From Methylophilus sp. 42 (lineage in GTDB: Bacteria; Pseudomonadota; Gammaproteobacteria; Burkholderiales; Methylophilaceae): 64,000 bases of DNA. Both the position numbers and the translations under genes were made by a program. This document shows, one piece after another, positions 1 to 8,964 of the stretch. Below the pieces are notes generated by a model. It had not been told where the DNA came from and made no database searches. It saw nothing but the letters and a program-made list of their open reading frames with translations. Location: contig NZ_KB913031.1 of assembly GCF_000384155.1 (NCBI RefSeq), forward strand, positions 1 through 64,000, read 5' to 3'. How positions within the stretch are numbered: position 1 is the first letter of the stretch; each line of letters starts with the position of its first letter.

Positions 1-18
1 CTAATTTTTAAAGAACAG
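1..18 (-). promoter_or_regulatory. rRNA operon boxA (antitermination leader)
   Basis: Read on the minus strand, this stretch is CTGTTCTTTAAAAATTAG, which matches the boxA element (core TGTTCTTTAA) of beta- and gammaproteobacterial rRNA leaders where NusB/NusE bind. It lies about 50 nt downstream of two strong tandem promoters pointing the same way. The 16S gene itself would begin to the left, outside the window. The call rests on motif and context only. Confidence 0.75.
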
Positions 19-66
19 TCAGCTTCTAAGCCGTTTTCGTTACCGTTATTTCGTAACGAGGTGCGC

Positions 67-94
67 ATTATACAGAGGTTTTTTACTTCGTCAA
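67..94 (-). promoter_or_regulatory. rrn P2-type sigma-70 promoter
   Basis: Minus-strand -35 TTGACG (89-94), 16-bp spacer and -10 TATAAT (67-72), followed by a GC-rich discriminator, with an A/T-rich tract upstream that could be an UP element. This is a near-consensus promoter of the kind found before rRNA operons. It drives transcription leftward out of the window. Confidence 0.8.
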
Positions 95-191
95 CAGCAA
101 TTTAAAAACTCGTCTCAAATCACTATCAACCCACCCTGCTAAAGGCACTTCCTGATAACTAAACATGTCGTTTCGTTTAAGGAAGCCGCGC

Positions 192-219
192 ATTTTACAG
201 CGATGGGGATTGCGGTCAA
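192..219 (-). promoter_or_regulatory. rrn P1-type sigma-70 promoter
   Basis: Second leftward promoter: -35 TTGACC (214-219), 16-bp spacer, -10 TAAAAT (192-197), discriminator GCGCGG. Two strong promoters in tandem about 125 bp apart, plus the boxA element, are the standard arrangement of an rRNA operon. Confidence 0.75.
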
Positions 220-261
220 CCCCCCATTCGCCACTATTACAATTCTGTTACAAATTGATGA

Positions 262-585
262 TTATTTCTTGAAAGCTGCTTTGAGTCGCAACCAGGTTTG
301 CGTCAAGACATTGCCATCCAGATGATAATGCTTATGCAAAGGCTGCTTCACTTCCCAACTGACTTTAAGCCCCGCCGGGAAGGTAACGAAGTCACCCTTG
401 CCAAAACTCACAGGTGCGCCACCTATCGGGGTGACCACACATTCGCCTTCTAATATATATGCCTGCTCTTGCTCATGGAATGTCCAGTCAAAAACAGACA
501 CCTCTTTTTGCCAGGTGGGCCACTTGGCAACACCAAGCTCCTTTAATTGTGTTTCGGCAGGATTATGTTGAACTTGAATTTGCAT
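262..585 (-). CDS. small cupin-domain protein
   Basis: A 107-residue single-domain cupin of the (R)S-2 / cupin_3 kind. The centre holds the typical YILEGE...PIGGAPVSFGKGDFVTFPAG pattern in two parts: a beta-barrel with the short motif YILEGECVV and the second motif GDFVTFPAGL. The usual metal-binding histidines are largely missing from the first motif, so a metal-free or structural role is possible. The start has a good ribosome site (AAGGAG, 7 nt before the ATG). It is transcribed away from tsaC. Substrate and function are unknown. Confidence 0.8.
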   Translation of the reverse strand: MQIQVQHNPAETQLKELGVAKWPTWQKEVSVFDWTFHEQEQAYILEGECVVTPIGGAPVSFGKGDFVTFPAGLKVSWEVKQPLHKHYHLDGNVLTQTWLRLKAAFKK

Positions 586-685
586 CTTGTTGCTCCTTAG
601 ACTGAAGCGCGCATTTTATAGGAAGCGATGCTGTAGTACGCATGGTTTTCGATAGTAAAATAGAATTTTTACAAAATCAGAGTGC

Positions 686-1642
686 ATGATGCGTATCAGC
701 CCGGCGAAGGCGACTGAACTGTTAAAGCGTGGTGAGGTGGTCGCCATCCCTACAGAAACGGTATATGGATTGGCGGCTGATGCACGCAACGAATTGGCGA
801 TTGCCAAAATATATGCGACGAAACAGCGCCCGGCCAATAACCCGCTGATTGTCCATATTGCCAGCGCGGCGCAAGTAACTGACTGGGCAAGTGAGTTTCC
901 GCCATTGGCGCAACAACTGGCACACGCATTCTGGCCAGGACCGTTGACATTAGTATTACCAGCGCGCGCTGAGGTATCGCAAACCGTACGTGCTGGCGAA
1001 CCAACCGTGGCCTTGCGCGTGCCGGCACACCCTGTGGCGCTTGCCCTGCTACACGACAGCGGCCTGGGGCTGGCTGCCCCGTCTGCCAATAAATATACAC
1101 AGTTAAGCCCCACTACGGCCGAGCATGTGGAGTCAGGCCTGGGCCATGATATTCCGGTATTAGATGGCGGTGCCTGCCAGGTGGGGATCGAGTCAACCAT
1201 TGTCAGCGTGCATGGCGACGAGTGGCAATTATTGCGCCCAGGCATGATAGAGGCCGCAGCGATCGCAGCGATTGCAGGCAAACCGGCCACACAGCAAGCG
1301 GCGCAAACGCCGAAGGTCCCCGGACAGCATTTGCTGCATTATTCGCCACGCACACCCTGCCTGCTATTTGCGTCAATCCCAGCCATGTTGCGCTATGCCC
1401 AAACCAGGCCAGCCGCCGCTGCTTTGTTATTTAGCAATACTGAACGAGTAACAGATAAAGATGTTTATCTGCCGAATGATCCTGCGCAGGCGGCAGAACA
1501 ACTCTACGCCGCACTACATACACTGGACGCCGCACAAGCGGAGGTTATCCTGATTGAATCGCCACCCGCCACTCCAGAATGGGACGCCTTGCGTGACCGC
1601 TTGCAGCGTGCGGCCTACCATCCACACGACCAAAACGATTGA
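686..1642 (+). CDS. tsaC: L-threonylcarbamoyladenylate synthase (Sua5/YrdC/YwlC family)
   Basis: Makes threonylcarbamoyl-AMP from threonine, bicarbonate and ATP for the t6A modification of tRNAs reading ANN codons; cytoplasmic. The N-terminal YrdC domain (about residues 5-190) shows the family sequence GEVVAIPTETVYGLAADA and, further on, PSANKYTQLSPTTAEHV. At 318 residues the protein is the long form with a C-terminal Sua5 domain (from about residue 200), including the linker pattern PGQHLLHYSPRTP, so sua5 is an equally good name. Two adjacent ATG codons start the gene; the first is used here. Confidence 0.93.
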   Translation: MMRISPAKATELLKRGEVVAIPTETVYGLAADARNELAIAKIYATKQRPANNPLIVHIASAAQVTDWASEFPPLAQQLAHAFWPGPLTLVLPARAEVSQTVRAGEPTVALRVPAHPVALALLHDSGLGLAAPSANKYTQLSPTTAEHVESGLGHDIPVLDGGACQVGIESTIVSVHGDEWQLLRPGMIEAAAIAAIAGKPATQQAAQTPKVPGQHLLHYSPRTPCLLFASIPAMLRYAQTRPAAAALLFSNTERVTDKDVYLPNDPAQAAEQLYAALHTLDAAQAEVILIESPPATPEWDALRDRLQRAAYHPHDQND

Positions 1643-1714
1643 GTCTGTGAGGCATGACTGGCACAATATGGTGCATATTTATTTATAGCCTCTTATTAGA
1701 ACAAGATACACACA

Positions 1715-2077
1715 ATGAAAAACACCTATCAACATTTGATGATCGCTGCCGTCTCTGCCTTGTTATTTGGCTGCGCCAGCTTTGAGTTTCCCAGCATGTT
1801 TGACAAAGGCACCAAGGAAGTGCCGCGTTACGGTAAAGAAGCTATTCATTACCAATGCGAGAATTATCAGTCTTTTGGCCTGAAACTATCCGCAAACGGT
1901 GACGAAGCCTGGGTCATGCTGCCTGACCATGAAATTGGCCTGGCGAGAGATGCGAGTGATAAGCAGCTTTATCACTACGGCACCATGGATTTGCGCCTGA
2001 ACGGCGAGCAAACCACGCTGGATGACAGCGATCATTTGCATCTCAAAAACTGCAAACCTGCTGAGACCAAAAAGTAA
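1715..2077 (+). CDS. small putative lipoprotein, unknown function
   Basis: A 120-residue protein with a lipoprotein signal peptide: basic start, hydrophobic core IAAVSALL and a lipobox LFGC with the acylated cysteine at residue 20. The mature part is polar and short. It resembles no family I can name. It stands alone between tsaC and the convergent peptide-export operon, whose terminator lies immediately after it. Confidence 0.75.
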   Translation: MKNTYQHLMIAAVSALLFGCASFEFPSMFDKGTKEVPRYGKEAIHYQCENYQSFGLKLSANGDEAWVMLPDHEIGLARDASDKQLYHYGTMDLRLNGEQTTLDDSDHLHLKNCKPAETKK

Positions 2078-2090
2078 GTAGCTTTTGGCA

Positions 2091-2116
2091 CAAAAAAGCC
2101 CTGCAAAAGCAGGGCA
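2091..2116 (-). terminator. Rho-independent terminator of the peptide-export operon
   Basis: Stem GCCCTGC / GCAGGGC (2098-2104 with 2109-2115) and loop AAAA. On the minus strand it is followed by a run of six T (2097-2092). It lies 29 bp past the stop of the double-glycine peptide gene. On the plus strand there is no T run, so it works mainly leftward. Confidence 0.85.
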
Positions 2117-2144
2117 AATACATCGGAGGGGAAAACCGAGTCTG

Positions 2145-2378
2145 TTAAATGCTGACCAAGCCGCCAAACAGGCCAAGCACGCTGCCTAAAATTGGACCGA
2201 CCAATGGAATCGCTGACAGCGTACTGACCAGGCCGTTGACAGTACCGCCGGTAGAACCGGTCGCACCGCCCAGCAAACCACCCAACAACGGAATGCCACC
2301 CAGCAAACCGGACAGGTCGAAGCCCGCACCGCCAGAAACTGCTTCAACTTCAACCTTTTTCAAGCTTTGAATTGCCAT
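2145..2378 (-). CDS. double-glycine-leader peptide, bacteriocin/microcin-like precursor
   Basis: A 77-residue precursor. Residues 1-17 form a class II leader (LKKVEVEAVSGG: hydrophobic residues at the usual spacing before Gly-Gly), to be cut after Gly17 by the C39 peptidase domain of the exporter encoded upstream. The 60-residue core is extremely rich in Gly, Leu and Val with almost no charge (SGLLGGIPLLGGLLGG and a second PLVGPILGSVLGLFGG block), like pore-forming class II bacteriocins. It is the last gene of the leftward operon, 195 bp after the TolC-like gene, with a strong ribosome site (GAGGAG) and an A/T-rich stretch upstream (2510-2570) that may hold its own promoter. Antibacterial activity is inferred. 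No immunity gene is recognised. Confidence 0.8.
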   Translation of the reverse strand: MAIQSLKKVEVEAVSGGAGFDLSGLLGGIPLLGGLLGGATGSTGGTVNGLVSTLSAIPLVGPILGSVLGLFGGLVSI

Positions 2379-2573
2379 TTACTTCTCCTCATTTGCGTTA
2401 TTAATGTGCCCTGCCTAACCCATGCAACCCTTGACGACTGCACCGTTAAGCAGCGCCCAACATCACCTTAATTCAAGACAATTCAGGCGGTGACATCCCT
2501 GCATAACAGCAATATCACAGCGACACCATATTAACTAAAATTAACAATTACGTAAACAAGTTAATAATATTGA

Positions 2574-4040
2574 TCAAGGTTCAACAATGGCCCACAAACC
2601 AACATTGCCCATATTGGCAGCAAGCTTCAATCTGGCTGCACGCAAAGCCGCCAGGGACTTGATATATTGCTGCCTGGCACCGGAGACCGCATTTTGCGCA
2701 TTCAACAACTCAATCATATTGCCCACCCCGGCCTGGTAGCGCCCTTGCGCGACCTTGAATGCCTCTTGTGCGTGACGTATAAGCTCCTCCGTCGCACGCA
2801 GATTTTCACGCTCTGACATCAAGGCGTGATAGCTTTTCCAGACCTCCAGCGAGACCTGCTGCATGATGCGATTCAGCTCAGCCACGCGCGTTTGACGCTC
2901 AGCCTCGGCAGACTGCACCTGATAACTGCGCGAAAACCCTTCAAATAAAGGCATATTCAGCTGCAAGCCGATGGTGGCCGTCGTTGAATAGACATTACTG
3001 GCCGGAAAGTTTGCCAGTTGCTGATAACCCATTTGATCCGAACGACTCAATTCAGTATTGAAGTTTAGTGTTGGCAAGCCTTCTGCCCGCACGCCTTTAA
3101 TATTTTCTTCGGCAGCCAGCACTTTTGCTTTCGCGGCAAGAATCGCCGGATGCGATTCTGTGGCCTGCTGGATCAGCACATCCACCCGGTTAAGAAAATC
3201 CGCCTGCTCCAGCGGTTGGCTGCGTTTTAACAACTGAAACGGGGTGTTGGCCATTAAACCCATGGCGGCAGACAAAGTGCCGTGGGCATTTTTCAGGTCG
3301 CCTTCGGCTTTGATTCTGTCCAGCCTGGCTTGGGCGTAAGCCGTTTGCGCCTGCAACTGGTCGGTGAGCAACCCCACACCTGCCTTGAATTTGGCCGTCG
3401 CGGCGGCCAGGCTCTCCTTGGCCAGTGACTCCGCATCCTCAAAAGCAGTCAAGGTGGCCTGCGTGGTCAAATTGTCAAAATAAGCCTGAGCCGCTGTGAT
3501 AAACACTTCTTGCAAGGCGGCATCATGCGCAGCATTGGCGGCATTTAACAGGGCCTGCGCCTGCCCCAGCTTGGCAGCGCGCTGCCCCAGGTCCGCTAGC
3601 AACCAGCTCAAGCGCAAACTGGCCGTGCGATTGGTGATGTTATTGTCCTGGTCAAGCGAAGAAAATAATGAGTTTTCAACGTGATTTCTCACTTTGGCCG
3701 CACCTGCCGTGACATTGACGCGCGGTAAATAATTGGACTTTTGTACCGCCACTTGCGCGGCCTGCGCTTTAGCAATGGACCAGGCCTCCGCGCTACGTGG
3801 ACTATTACACAAGGCCTGCTCAACCACATCAAGCAGTGTCAGCGGCCGTTGTGGCAAGGCCGCGGCACAGGGCGCCAATTCAGATTCAGCCGCTGTCGTT
3901 AGCATTTCTTTGGCCGGGCTACCGGCGACGCGCCCCTGAAACTCGGTAAAGTCGGTCAGCTGCAGCGCCATGGCGCTGGCTGGCAGCAAGACTCCCAACG
4001 CCCAACATAATGACAACGCCAGGCGCAAAGATACATTCAT
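2574..4040 (-). CDS. TolC-family outer-membrane channel of type I secretion
   Basis: A 488-residue outer-membrane efflux protein with a signal peptide (cleavage near residue 25) and two OEP repeats, each with long alpha-helical stretches rich in Ala and Gln, e.g. ALLNAANAAHDAALQEVF and RYQAGVGNMIELLNAQNAV. It forms the trimeric outer-membrane tunnel for the exporter encoded upstream. The start ATG overlaps the stop of the ABC gene by 4 bp, so the two are translationally coupled. A dedicated copy in this operon indicates a self-contained secretion apparatus. Confidence 0.92.
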   Translation of the reverse strand: MNVSLRLALSLCWALGVLLPASAMALQLTDFTEFQGRVAGSPAKEMLTTAAESELAPCAAALPQRPLTLLDVVEQALCNSPRSAEAWSIAKAQAAQVAVQKSNYLPRVNVTAGAAKVRNHVENSLFSSLDQDNNITNRTASLRLSWLLADLGQRAAKLGQAQALLNAANAAHDAALQEVFITAAQAYFDNLTTQATLTAFEDAESLAKESLAAATAKFKAGVGLLTDQLQAQTAYAQARLDRIKAEGDLKNAHGTLSAAMGLMANTPFQLLKRSQPLEQADFLNRVDVLIQQATESHPAILAAKAKVLAAEENIKGVRAEGLPTLNFNTELSRSDQMGYQQLANFPASNVYSTTATIGLQLNMPLFEGFSRSYQVQSAEAERQTRVAELNRIMQQVSLEVWKSYHALMSERENLRATEELIRHAQEAFKVAQGRYQAGVGNMIELLNAQNAVSGARQQYIKSLAALRAARLKLAANMGNVGLWAIVEP

Positions 4041-6160
4041 GCGCCTGCCACCGCCGTCATATGGACTTTGCCCGCCGCCATCACAATCACGCGCTTGGCT
4101 GAAGCGATGGTCTCCGGCCGGTGCGCGATAATCACGCGCGTCATATCGAGCGCCTGTATGGCCTGGTTGACCATCGATTCACGCGCCACATCCAGGTGAC
4201 TGGTCGCTTCGTCGAGGAACAGGATTTTGGGCCTTTTATATAGTGCGCGCGCCAGCAGGATACGTTGTTTCTGTCCGCCAGACAGCGCTGCGCCCATATC
4301 GCCGATCAGGGTATTAAAGCCCATGGGCATGGCGGCAATTTCTTCATAGACTGCCGCCTTGCGCGCGCACGCTTCCACCCACGCCAGATCAACCTGCTGA
4401 TCGAAAAACGCAATATTGTCAGCAATGGAGCCTGCAAACAGCGCATCGTCCTGCATCACCGTACCGACCATATTGCGCAGATGCGACAAGCCCAGTTTGG
4501 ACAGCGGTTGCCCGCCCACCAATATCTGCCCCTCTTTAAAAGGGCGCAGCCCGAGCATAATGCTCATCAAAGTTGACTTACCGCAACCGGAAGGGCCGAC
4601 AATGGCCACCGACTCCCCTTCTGCAATCTCCAGGTCAACACCATCCAGCACCCAGGGCTCGCCATCGGCATAACGGTAACGCAGGCCCTGAATCACAATA
4701 TTGGCAGGCAATTTCCCAATCTCCTGCTTGCTCATGGTATCCACAACTTCAGGCTCTTGCTCGGCCAGGGCAATATCCGCCAGGCGCTCACCTTGCAAAT
4801 GCAACATACGCATCTCAACCATGCGGTCAATCAGGCCGCTCACGCGCGTCACAAACTGGTCTTTATAGGCAATAAAAGCCAGCAAAACCCCAATCGTGAA
4901 CGCACCATCCATCACCAGTTTGGCCCCCAGCCAGATAATGAGGATACGTTCCACACCGAACAACAAACCATTCAGCAAACGATACATCACCTGCAACTTT
5001 TGCGTACGTAAGTCAGCATTCACTTGCTCGACAAACAAGCCTAACCAGCTATTCCTACGCTCATCTAATCGCTGGAATAATTTAAGCGCACGCACACCGC
5101 GCACGGTTTCAATAAAATGGGTTTGCTGTTTGGCGGCATGCACAATTTGCTCTTCGGTCGCATTGCGCAATGGCCGAAACCAGGCCCAGCGCCCGAGGCC
5201 ATACAACAGCATGGCACCGATGGCGATCCAGGCCATGGTCGGGCTATACAAAAACATCATGGCCAAGGTCGCCACCGTCAAGACACCATCCAGGATGGCT
5301 TCGACAAAGGTACTGGTCAGCGTATGCTGGATTTGATCAATGGCGCCAAAGCGCGACACCACATCCCCCAGATGCCGCTTTTCAAAGAAATCGACCGGCA
5401 AGCGGATCAAGTGCGCAAATAAATTGGCCCGCCATTGCACGTTGAGCGTGGTAGACATATGCATAATGACCCAGGCGCGCACCGTGCTAATGGCCTGCTG
5501 CATACAAACCAGCAGGCCAAAGCCAAGTGCCAGCGTGGTGAGCAAATCCCGGTCTGCCGACACCAGCGCATGGTCAACGACCCATTGCATATAAAACGGC
5601 GACACCAGCGCAAACACCTCCAACGCCAGCGCTAACAGCAACACCTGCCCAAGCGAACGGTAAAGACCGCTGACATGCCCCATCATGTCGCGCAATTTCA
5701 CGCTTTGCTTAAAGGTCACCTGCTTGAAACCAGGATTCGGCCACAACTCCAATGCCACGCCAGTAAATGCGGCAGAGACTTCATCAAAGCTCAATTTGCG
5801 TATGCCCATGGCCGGGTCATGAATCACCACATGGCGCGCGCCCACCTCTTTCAACACCACAAAGTGGTTGAAATTCCAGTGCAAAATGCACGGCCGACGC
5901 AAATCTTTAAGATCTTCGAGCTCCAGCTTGACCGGGCGCGTAGTAAAACCCACGGCTTGCGCCATGCCCATCAAGTGGCTGAGAGTCGTGCCCTTGATTG
6001 AGATAAGAAACAATCGGCGCATGGTCGCCAGATCGGTACGAAAACCATGGTAATTCGACACCATGACCAGGCAGGCCAAGCCACACTCGCTGGCCTCTGT
6101 TTGTAGCGTGATGGGCAGTGTACGCCCCAGGCCAAACGACAGCTGACTAAGAAAAGACAT
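4037..6160 (-). CDS. peptidase-domain ABC exporter (C39; bacteriocin/microcin type)
   Basis: A 707-residue inner-membrane exporter that cuts the double-glycine leader and pumps out the peptide. Order: N-terminal C39 peptidase (residues 15-140) with oxyanion Gln20, catalytic Cys26 in ECGLAC, the His of NHFVVL and the Asp of IHDPAMG, all present, so the protease should be active; six-helix membrane domain (about 160-450); nucleotide-binding domain with Walker A GPSGCGKST, signature LSGGQKQR, Walker B ILFLDEATS and H-loop IIAHRPET. Length and order match CvaB-like exporters (microcin V). It lies between the HlyD-like and TolC-like genes. Confidence 0.95.
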   Translation of the reverse strand: MSFLSQLSFGLGRTLPITLQTEASECGLACLVMVSNYHGFRTDLATMRRLFLISIKGTTLSHLMGMAQAVGFTTRPVKLELEDLKDLRRPCILHWNFNHFVVLKEVGARHVVIHDPAMGIRKLSFDEVSAAFTGVALELWPNPGFKQVTFKQSVKLRDMMGHVSGLYRSLGQVLLLALALEVFALVSPFYMQWVVDHALVSADRDLLTTLALGFGLLVCMQQAISTVRAWVIMHMSTTLNVQWRANLFAHLIRLPVDFFEKRHLGDVVSRFGAIDQIQHTLTSTFVEAILDGVLTVATLAMMFLYSPTMAWIAIGAMLLYGLGRWAWFRPLRNATEEQIVHAAKQQTHFIETVRGVRALKLFQRLDERRNSWLGLFVEQVNADLRTQKLQVMYRLLNGLLFGVERILIIWLGAKLVMDGAFTIGVLLAFIAYKDQFVTRVSGLIDRMVEMRMLHLQGERLADIALAEQEPEVVDTMSKQEIGKLPANIVIQGLRYRYADGEPWVLDGVDLEIAEGESVAIVGPSGCGKSTLMSIMLGLRPFKEGQILVGGQPLSKLGLSHLRNMVGTVMQDDALFAGSIADNIAFFDQQVDLAWVEACARKAAVYEEIAAMPMGFNTLIGDMGAALSGGQKQRILLARALYKRPKILFLDEATSHLDVARESMVNQAIQALDMTRVIIAHRPETIASAKRVIVMAAGKVHMTAVAGA

Positions 6161-6181
6161 GACTCACTTTCATTTCCATGG

Positions 6182-7450
6182 CTACAGCTTGCCAGTCAAA
6201 CTGATTAATGGCTCCAGCACCCACTCATACAAGCGCCGACGTTCGAGCATGACGTCAGCATCCAGCAACATGCCTGGCTGCAAAGGCTGCTTGACGCCAT
6301 AAGCGACGATGGCTTGCTGGTCTAGCACGACTGAAATACGGTAATAAGGCTCGTTGTTTTGATTATTGCCAGACGGATTGCCCATGGTAAAAATCTCACT
6401 GGCTGGCAACGCCGTCCTGGAGACTGACACCACTCGACCGGTGGCCTGGCCAAATTTCTGGTAGGGATACGCCTGGTAACGTAAACGCACCGGCACCCCA
6501 GGCCGCACAAACCCCACGGCACGGCTGGGCGCAAACAACTGTGCTTCCAGCCTGGCGCCGCGCGGCACAATACTCAGCAGCGGCCGGCTACCTTCGACCG
6601 CCATCCCGACACTGGCAACCACTGCCGTTGCCGTGCCGGACTCGGGCGCGCGAATCACCAGGCGACGCTTGGCTTCGCTTTCTGTCAGCTGTTGATTGAC
6701 ACTGGACACACTGCGCTCCAATTGCGCAATCTGGTTTTGATGCTTGGCGCGTACGCTGGACAACTCGTCCTGACGGGCAAGCACATCGCGTTGCATACGC
6801 ACTTGCTCGCGCGCCATGGACTCTAGCCGCGATGACTGCTCTATCCAGTCCTCTTGTTTTTGCTGCGTTTGTTCACGTGAAATATAGTTTTTTTCCAGCA
6901 ACCCCTGGTAGCGTTGGTAGGCCTCTTCACTCAATGTCACGCGCGTCTGCTGCGCTTTATATTGTGCTGCCAGCCGGGTCAGCTCTTCCTGGATACCTAG
7001 CAGGCGTGACTGCAATGCCTGTTGTTCATCATGCTGTTGCAGCCGGGTTTTGACGATTTCATCCCGCAAAGATTGCCGTTGTTGCGCGTGTTGCGCACTG
7101 ATGGACGCCTGCACAGACCCCTGCCCATCAGAGTAACGCTCACTGGACAATACAAACAGAATATCGCCTTGTTTGACCAACTGCCCTTCCTGCACTTTTC
7201 TTTCAACCACCAGCCCTAATTGCGGCGCATAAACTTTCAGCAAGCCAGTTTCTGGCACCAACTGCCCCATGACCGTACTGCGCTTGGTATACGTCGCACA
7301 CGCCATAAACAGCACCACAATCACCGCAAAAACGATGGCTATACCGGTGAGCAACAGGTAACTGACAGGACGCACCAGCAGGATAGTGCCCAGCCAATGG
7401 TTTTTTTGTGCGTTGAGCGCAGCGTGACGGAATAAAGGCTGATTGGCCAT
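6182..7450 (-). CDS. HlyD-family periplasmic adaptor of type I secretion (CvaA-like)
   Basis: A 422-residue membrane-fusion protein linking the ABC exporter to the TolC-like channel. It has one N-terminal transmembrane segment (about residues 27-50, LLVRPVSYLLLTGIAIVFAV), a biotinyl-lipoyl-like half motif (VYAPQLGLVVERKVQEGQLV), a long glutamine-rich coiled coil (about 120-270), the second lipoyl half (IRAPESGTATAVVASVGM) and a C-terminal beta domain. First gene of the leftward operon; the ABC gene follows after 21 bp. Confidence 0.92.
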   Translation of the reverse strand: MANQPLFRHAALNAQKNHWLGTILLVRPVSYLLLTGIAIVFAVIVVLFMACATYTKRSTVMGQLVPETGLLKVYAPQLGLVVERKVQEGQLVKQGDILFVLSSERYSDGQGSVQASISAQHAQQRQSLRDEIVKTRLQQHDEQQALQSRLLGIQEELTRLAAQYKAQQTRVTLSEEAYQRYQGLLEKNYISREQTQQKQEDWIEQSSRLESMAREQVRMQRDVLARQDELSSVRAKHQNQIAQLERSVSSVNQQLTESEAKRRLVIRAPESGTATAVVASVGMAVEGSRPLLSIVPRGARLEAQLFAPSRAVGFVRPGVPVRLRYQAYPYQKFGQATGRVVSVSRTALPASEIFTMGNPSGNNQNNEPYYRISVVLDQQAIVAYGVKQPLQPGMLLDADVMLERRRLYEWVLEPLISLTGKL

Positions 7451-7690
7451 GATGGTAGGTGCCAGCGATGGCGATTACACTCGGTAAATTTAGATAATAT
7501 TTATTAACAAACCAGTGGATTATAGGGGTCAGGCAAATTTAATGTCAATCTATGTTAAGAATAACATCGACCAGAAACCAGGCAGCGCACATGCTGATTG
7601 CAAGGCAGGCTAACAGCACCCTGCGGATAAACCAGCATTATAAATATGCACAAAATAAATCAAGCTATTGATTTATATCATTTAATTTTG

Positions 7691-7706
7691 TGGCACACAT
7701 TCTGCA
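7691..7706 (+). promoter_or_regulatory. sigma-54 promoter of the porin gene
   Basis: TGGCACACATTCTGCA: -24 GG and -12 GC are exactly 10 bp apart and the flanks match the sigma-54 consensus. It lies 96 bp before the porin ATG. I see no clear NtrC dyad or SfnR-type palindrome upstream, only a half site TGCTGATT near 7594, so the activator is open. Confidence 0.7.
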
Positions 7707-7801
7707 ATAAGACACTCTGTAACGTGACCTCATCCCGCCTGTGCGGGACTGAAGATTACTTATATCCATTGATAAATACATGACTAACACAGAGTGAATA
7801 C

Positions 7802-8905
7802 ATGAAAAACAAACCAACATCTCACCGCCTGCGCCAGATCTCGCTATTGACCAGCCTGGCACTCCTCAGCAATCAGGCATTTGCCGAAGCCACCATACAG
7901 CGCAATGACAACCAGTTTATTAATATTGGTATTGCCTCGCGTGTCAGCTTTAGTTCGATTAAAGACGCCGCCCCCAGTGGTAAAGACCGTTCTAATGACT
8001 TTGAAGTAGAAGAGGCACGTTTATATACCAACGGCAAACTGCACGAAAACGTCTCGTTTGAATTTAACTTTGCCCGTAATACGGCAGACGACAAAATAGA
8101 GTTACTGGATGGTCACCTGGGCCTGGAATTCAACAATTACGCCAACTTCTGGATTGGCCGCTTTTTGCCAGCCGCCAGCCGCGCTTCTGCCGTTGCGCCC
8201 ATGTATTCGACCACCTTTGACTTCCCGATTGCCGAGCAAGGCTCTTACCAGTTTGGCGGCCGTGACAATGGCGCCGTGTTCTTTGGTTCAGACAGCAGCA
8301 ATGCCTTTAAATACTACGTCTCGGCGACCAATGGTCGTCAGGGCGGCTCTAACCAGGCTGACAACCTGTCTTACGCCACACGCCTGCAATACAACTTCTG
8401 GGATACCGAGCCTGGCTTTTACAACCTATCCAGCTACGACGGCAAGAAGTCCATCCTGTCGGTTGGCGGTTCGTATCGCTACCAGAAAGATGGCACCGGC
8501 ACTATTGTAAATAAAGGCGATTCCAAGTATTGGAACCTGGATGCGCGTCTTGAAAAGCCGTTAAGTAATGGCGCCGTGCTTGGCGCGGAGGCCTCATATT
8601 ACAATTACGATAACGACAATACGGGCGATACTGTACTGCCAGAAGCCAAAGGCTTTTTCATCAACGGCAGCTATACGTTTGCTGACAAAGTGGGCATAGG
8701 CAAATTTCAGCCCAAAGTGATTTACCAGGAATTTAACAATGACACCACTGGCCTCGACCGCAAACGTATTGATGTGGGTGTGGGCTATTTAATCGACGGC
8801 GACAGCAACAAGCGTATTGATGTGTTCTACTTCAGGGAGAATCGCAACAACTTGCCGGATATTGACGGCATTAAAGCTATTTTCCATGTAGCACACTTCT
8901 TCTAA
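7802..8905 (+). CDS. outer-membrane porin (OprO/OprP-like)
   Basis: A 367-residue beta-barrel porin with a signal peptide (cut after AFA, residue 28). The mature protein alternates polar and aromatic residues and ends in Phe (VAHFF), the BamA recognition signature. Regular strands such as NVSFEFNFARNTADD and FWIGRFLPAASRASAV resemble the phosphate-selective porin O/P family, but that does not prove phosphate as substrate. It sits alone behind a sigma-54 promoter, next to the organosulfur region, so a nutrient-limitation porin is a reasonable inference. Confidence 0.85.
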   Translation: MKNKPTSHRLRQISLLTSLALLSNQAFAEATIQRNDNQFINIGIASRVSFSSIKDAAPSGKDRSNDFEVEEARLYTNGKLHENVSFEFNFARNTADDKIELLDGHLGLEFNNYANFWIGRFLPAASRASAVAPMYSTTFDFPIAEQGSYQFGGRDNGAVFFGSDSSNAFKYYVSATNGRQGGSNQADNLSYATRLQYNFWDTEPGFYNLSSYDGKKSILSVGGSYRYQKDGTGTIVNKGDSKYWNLDARLEKPLSNGAVLGAEASYYNYDNDNTGDTVLPEAKGFFINGSYTFADKVGIGKFQPKVIYQEFNNDTTGLDRKRIDVGVGYLIDGDSNKRIDVFYFRENRNNLPDIDGIKAIFHVAHFF

Positions 8906-8923
8906 GCCTTTGTTCAGGCAATA

Positions 8924-8951
8924 AAAAACGGCCTGCAAGGCCGTTTTTTAC
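8924..8951. terminator. bidirectional terminator between porin and PEP-CTERM gene
   Basis: Hairpin with arms AAAAAACGGCCT and AGGCCGTTTTTT around loop GCA. It is symmetrical, with A and T tracts on both sides, so it should stop transcription both from the porin (plus) and from the convergent PEP-CTERM gene (minus). Confidence 0.9.
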
Positions 8952-8964
8952 ACTGCTGCAATAC

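Noticed and set aside
616-1290. Long minus-strand reading frame opposite tsaC
   Set aside because: It is antisense to a clearly recognised gene, with low-complexity Ala/Ser/Cys-rich translation typical of a shadow frame.
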